The notes beneath the pieces were generated by a model. It searched no databases, had not been told where the DNA came from, and was given only the letters and a program-made list of their open reading frames with translations. This document shows, piece after piece, positions 61,292-64,000 of a DNA stretch of 64,000 bases (position 1 is its first letter; each line of letters opens with the position of its first letter). The translations under genes were made by a program, and so were the position numbers. The stretch comes from Candidatus Pacearchaeota archaeon (GTDB lineage: Archaea > Nanoarchaeota > Nanoarchaeia > Pacearchaeales > GW2011-AR1). The stretch lies in the NCBI GenBank assembly GCA_023228245.1, contig JALOBN010000001.1, positions 320,886-384,885 of the forward strand, in the 5' to 3' direction.

Positions 61292-61960
61292 ATGGAAATA
61301 CCAGACGATATGAAGCAGTTTTTTTCTAATGGAGAATATTGCGAGAAAAATGTATATTACCATTTACAAAGATTGGTTGATTGTAATTCTGTATTTTATG
61401 ATATTGGAGCAAATTATGGATATTATTCCGTTAGGTTAGCTGGTGTGTGTAAGCAGATATATTCATTTGAACCTGTCACGAAAACTTTTTCAGTATTGTG
61501 TGAAAATACATCAAATTTTCCAAACGTGAAACCGATTAAATTAGGCCTATTTAATGAGTTTGGTGAACATGAAATAAACCTCTATAATGTTTCTGGTTGT
61601 AATTCTCTGTTTAGAAGAAATGTGAATGTTTTAAGATATGTTGGAGTTGAAAATATTCAATTAGATACTCTAGATCATGTGATTGATTACTTAAACTTAC
61701 TTCCACCTACTATAATCAAAATGGACGTTGAGGGAGTTGAGAAGCATATCCTACAAGGAGCCTCTAATACCCTAACTCACAAACCTGTATTATTATTAGA
61801 ATACGGAATAACTACAGCAAATGATTCTGGATATGATGTATCGGATATTTTAGAAATACTTACAGGATATGGGTATAAAATACAAAGCTTATCTGGTGAT
61901 AATGATTTGTTTTTGTATGATCAAATAGATACCTCTACAACAAATATCTTAGCGACATAG
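61292..61960 (+). CDS. FkbM-family methyltransferase
   Basis: The 222-residue product has the SAM-binding motif FYDIGANYGYYSVRLAG, then YSFEPVTKTFSVLCENT and IKMDVEGVEKHILQGA, the FkbM hallmarks. These enzymes usually methylate sugar hydroxyls in glycans or natural products. It may cap the glycan made by the cluster. It is AT-rich like its neighbour. The 3' end overlaps the convergent GT10 gene by 12 bases. Confidence 0.85.
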   Translation: MEIPDDMKQFFSNGEYCEKNVYYHLQRLVDCNSVFYDIGANYGYYSVRLAGVCKQIYSFEPVTKTFSVLCENTSNFPNVKPIKLGLFNEFGEHEINLYNVSGCNSLFRRNVNVLRYVGVENIQLDTLDHVIDYLNLLPPTIIKMDVEGVEKHILQGASNTLTHKPVLLLEYGITTANDSGYDVSDILEILTGYGYKIQSLSGDNDLFLYDQIDTSTTNILAT

Positions 61961-62866
61961 AGTTTCAAGTATAGTTTTATAGCATCTCGGCATACTTGTC
62001 TGGTAGAAGATTCCCATTGGATCATTCAAGCATTTAGTTGCTGCAATGGTGAATTGATTAAATTTTTCATTTGAGAATGTTCGTATTGCTTCCATTAGTG
62101 GTTCTTTAAGTAGTATTGGGGATTGGTTTGGTTTTTTGATGACAAAGTTTCTTAGATCAAAGAACGTATCTTTGGGAAGTATATCATCAACGTTATATGC
62201 CCCCAGATATAAAGGGACTGTACCACTATACATTACGTGTAATGGTTTTTCTGTAAAATAGTTGTGCGAATATATTGGGTCATAGGTATTTTCGGTACAT
62301 ATACCAAACCTATACCTAGATAGAACTCTTATCTTTTCAGGAATAGACCCACGGTAATATCTATTACCTGGATTGCTATGGCCAAACCAATCAACTACAA
62401 ATCCATTTTCATAAAATAGATCTGCTAACATTTCCCTAAGACAATATATAGACGCTTGATGTGTAGAGGTTTTATTACAAGATATAATAACTACACCATT
62501 AATACGTTCTTCCCATGTTGGCCATGTCAGTTTTACATTAGTCACCCTAGAATCACATAGTTCGGAACCGCAGTTGATTGGTACAAATTTATCCTTGATC
62601 GCCGAGGTTTCAAAGAATTTATTCGCCCAGCTAAATACCGTTTTGAATTTCGAAAGGTAGTTTAGATCGTAGTGTGATGGAGTGGTAACTATCGGTTCTA
62701 AAACAACAATACTGTCTTCTGATTGAGGATCTTTTGCATCTCCAAAAAATATGTTTGGCATCGATGGATCGCGGCAATTTGACATCCATACTTTACCTTC
62801 TTCGCCTTCGTATTCAAGAGTTCTACTTTGCCTGGCGTAGTATACAATATTTACTTCTTTGCACAT
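61949..62866 (-). CDS. GT10 fucosyltransferase-like protein
   Basis: The 305-residue product has the GT10 core: RFGICTENTYDPIYSHNYFT, then TEKPLHVMYSGTVPLYLGAY and DTFFDLRNFV. GT10 enzymes transfer L-fucose in alpha-1,3/1,4 linkage from GDP-fucose. It is the only glycan gene here on the minus strand. The start ATG at 62864-62866 has no clear ribosome binding site and lies 23 bp from the divergent start at 62890. Its N-terminal third is not typical, but length fits the family. Confidence 0.75.
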   Translation of the reverse strand: MCKEVNIVYYARQSRTLEYEGEEGKVWMSNCRDPSMPNIFFGDAKDPQSEDSIVVLEPIVTTPSHYDLNYLSKFKTVFSWANKFFETSAIKDKFVPINCGSELCDSRVTNVKLTWPTWEERINGVVIISCNKTSTHQASIYCLREMLADLFYENGFVVDWFGHSNPGNRYYRGSIPEKIRVLSRYRFGICTENTYDPIYSHNYFTEKPLHVMYSGTVPLYLGAYNVDDILPKDTFFDLRNFVIKKPNQSPILLKEPLMEAIRTFSNEKFNQFTIAATKCLNDPMGIFYQTSMPRCYKTILETLCR

Positions 62867-62889
62867 ATTCGTGGATATATCAAGAGTTT

Positions 62890-63501
62890 ATGCTCAAGCC
62901 TATTCGTGCTCTTGTTTATGAGTTTGATTTGAAGATTCGTGGCGTAATTCATATCGGCGGTCATTATGGTCAAGAATACTCTTCTTATAAAAACTTTGGG
63001 CTTACCAATATAGTATTTGTAGAGCCTCAACCAAAAGTCTTTGGAATCCTTTCTCAAAATGTTGGTGTGGAATGTTTGCTATTCAATACCGCGCTTGGTA
63101 ACTTTGAAGGGAAAACAGAGATGTTTACAGAAGAAGCTAATCAGGGGCAATCATCTTCATTATTGCAACCTAAAAAACATCTAAATCAGTATCCAAATAT
63201 CATATTCAATAGTAAAGTTGAAGTGGATGTTACTAAGTTAGATTTGCTACCACTTGATTTCCAGCTATATAACTTCATCAATATTGATGTTCAAGGATAC
63301 GAACTGGAAGTTTTCAAAGGGGGAGTTGAGACACTAAAAAATATAGATTATGTCTATGCAGAGGTTAATAGGGCCGAGTTGTATAAAGGCTGCGCTATGG
63401 TGGAAGATATAGATAACTTCTTAGGCGAGTATAAGTTTAAGCGCGTTGATACGTGGTGGGATGGTGTAACTTGGGGTGATGCATTGTATATTAAAGGATG
63501 A
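62890..63501 (+). CDS. FkbM-like methyltransferase
   Basis: From ATG 62890 the product has 203 residues: GVIHIGGHYGQEYSSYKNFG (SAM motif), IVFVEPQPKVFGILSQNVGV, then NFINIDVQGYELEVFKGG, as in FkbM enzymes. The frame open from 62734 is antisense to the GT10 gene and unlikely to be used. AAGAG is the only ribosome-binding-like sequence upstream. It is clearly different from the FkbM protein at 61292. Confidence 0.8.
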   Translation: MLKPIRALVYEFDLKIRGVIHIGGHYGQEYSSYKNFGLTNIVFVEPQPKVFGILSQNVGVECLLFNTALGNFEGKTEMFTEEANQGQSSSLLQPKKHLNQYPNIIFNSKVEVDVTKLDLLPLDFQLYNFINIDVQGYELEVFKGGVETLKNIDYVYAEVNRAELYKGCAMVEDIDNFLGEYKFKRVDTWWDGVTWGDALYIKG

Positions 63502-63502
63502 T

Positions 63503-64000
63503 ATGAATCATTTTGTAATTGTAATCCCAAGCTATCAAAATCGTATTTGGTGTGAAAAGACCTTGATGTCAGTTTTGACCCAGGAGTATCCTCATTTCAG
63601 AGCAATTTATTCTGATGATTGCTCTACCGATGGAACTGCCGATGAAGTTGATAGATTGTTAGCCGAGAAGGACAAAGATAAGCGTGTCACCTTGGTTCGT
63701 AATACAGAGCGTTTGTACGCGGTGCATAACATCTACAACATGGTTCATAGCTGCGATGATGATGAAATCATTGTGATGTTGGATGGTGATGATTGGCTGG
63801 AAAATACGAATGTCCTATCCAGGCTTAGTGAGGAGTACGACAAAGGGATATGGATGACCTACGGGCAATATATCTCTCACCATGATCGAGAGATCGGTTG
63901 TTCTTACCAGATCCCCAGGGAAATTATCGAGGCAGGGGCGTTTAGGCGCTACAGGTGGTGCTCTTCTCACCTGCGAACATTTTATGCTTGGTTATACAAG
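63503..64000 (+). CDS. Glycosyltransferase, GT2 (3' end outside window)
   Basis: ATG 63503 follows AAAGGATG and the frame stays open to the window edge (166 codons). The product begins NHFVIVIPSYQNRIWCEKTL and has IYSDDCSTDGTADEV and VMLDGDDWLENTN, where DGDD is the metal-binding motif. These are classical GT2 features. The cluster therefore continues beyond the window. Confidence 0.85.
   Translation, partial: MNHFVIVIPSYQNRIWCEKTLMSVLTQEYPHFRAIYSDDCSTDGTADEVDRLLAEKDKDKRVTLVRNTERLYAVHNIYNMVHSCDDDEIIVMLDGDDWLENTNVLSRLSEEYDKGIWMTYGQYISHHDREIGCSYQIPREIIEAGAFRRYRWCSSHLRTFYAWLYK

Noticed and set aside
62734..62889. N-terminal extension of the second FkbM protein
   Set aside because: It is antisense to the GT10 gene and the FkbM fold starts after ATG 62890.
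1..64000. tRNA or rRNA genes
   Set aside because: No cloverleaf with CCA end or conserved TTCGA arm was noticed by eye; a tRNA search program would be needed to be sure.

Overview
The window is about 64 kb of a large contractile-tailed bacteriophage (myovirus) genome, or a prophage or metagenomic contig of one. The evidence is an almost continuous plus-strand run of virion genes: a tail sheath, a tube-like protein, two overlapping tail-assembly chaperones, a tape-measure candidate, baseplate hub and spike, a gp25-like wedge, a baseplate J-like wedge and very large fibre and wedge proteins. No cellular housekeeping genes, rRNA or tRNA were seen. The host is not certain. A GC-rich lipoprotein gene on the minus strand (21749-22609) carries a Cys-rich domain of the kind common in Myxococcota surface proteins, a weak hint of a myxobacterial-type host.

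Layout. 1-3284: small genes after the end of a partial structural gene, namely a tnpB-only IS200/IS605-type insertion that splits a 52-codon gene, an HNH protein, a cold-shock-domain protein and two unknowns. 3299-7501: head/neck-like structural genes with a near-perfect 867-bp tandem duplication and a LAGLIDADG homing endonuclease overlapping the end of the second copy. 7528-9806: a large internal-virion-like protein and a zincin-like HExxH protein. 9821-21752: the adhesion region, with a fibre-gene remnant, a small tail-fibre-like protein, a truncated beta-helix gene, a 1350-residue fibre with about 30 twenty-residue repeats and a histidine-rich tip, and two more fibre or spike proteins. 21749-22609 (minus): a host-like lipoprotein with its own sigma70-type promoter. 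22764-55675: the tail and baseplate operon, tightly packed with many TAATG overlaps. 55692-55895: a second small lipoprotein. 55934-64000: a sugar-modification cluster of GT4, several GT2, a GT9-like, a GT10 fucosyltransferase-like (minus strand) and two FkbM methyltransferases, interrupted by a decayed zinc-ribbon gene.

How it fits together. Sheath, tube, chaperones and tape measure build the tail; hub, spike, gp25-like and J-like wedges build the baseplate; the fibres bind cells. The glycosyltransferase cluster directly downstream may decorate either the virion or the host surface. A striking unexplained feature is the tripeptide Asp-Gly-Tyr, which I count about 44 times. It lies almost only in sheath, wedge, fibre and neck proteins, is encoded by varied synonymous codons and often sits in apparent loop insertions. 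It is absent from the tape measure, the hub and several neighbours. It may be a modification or binding motif. Selfish elements (tnpB, HNH, LAGLIDADG and a zinc-ribbon remnant) and duplications mark the left part as recombinationally active.
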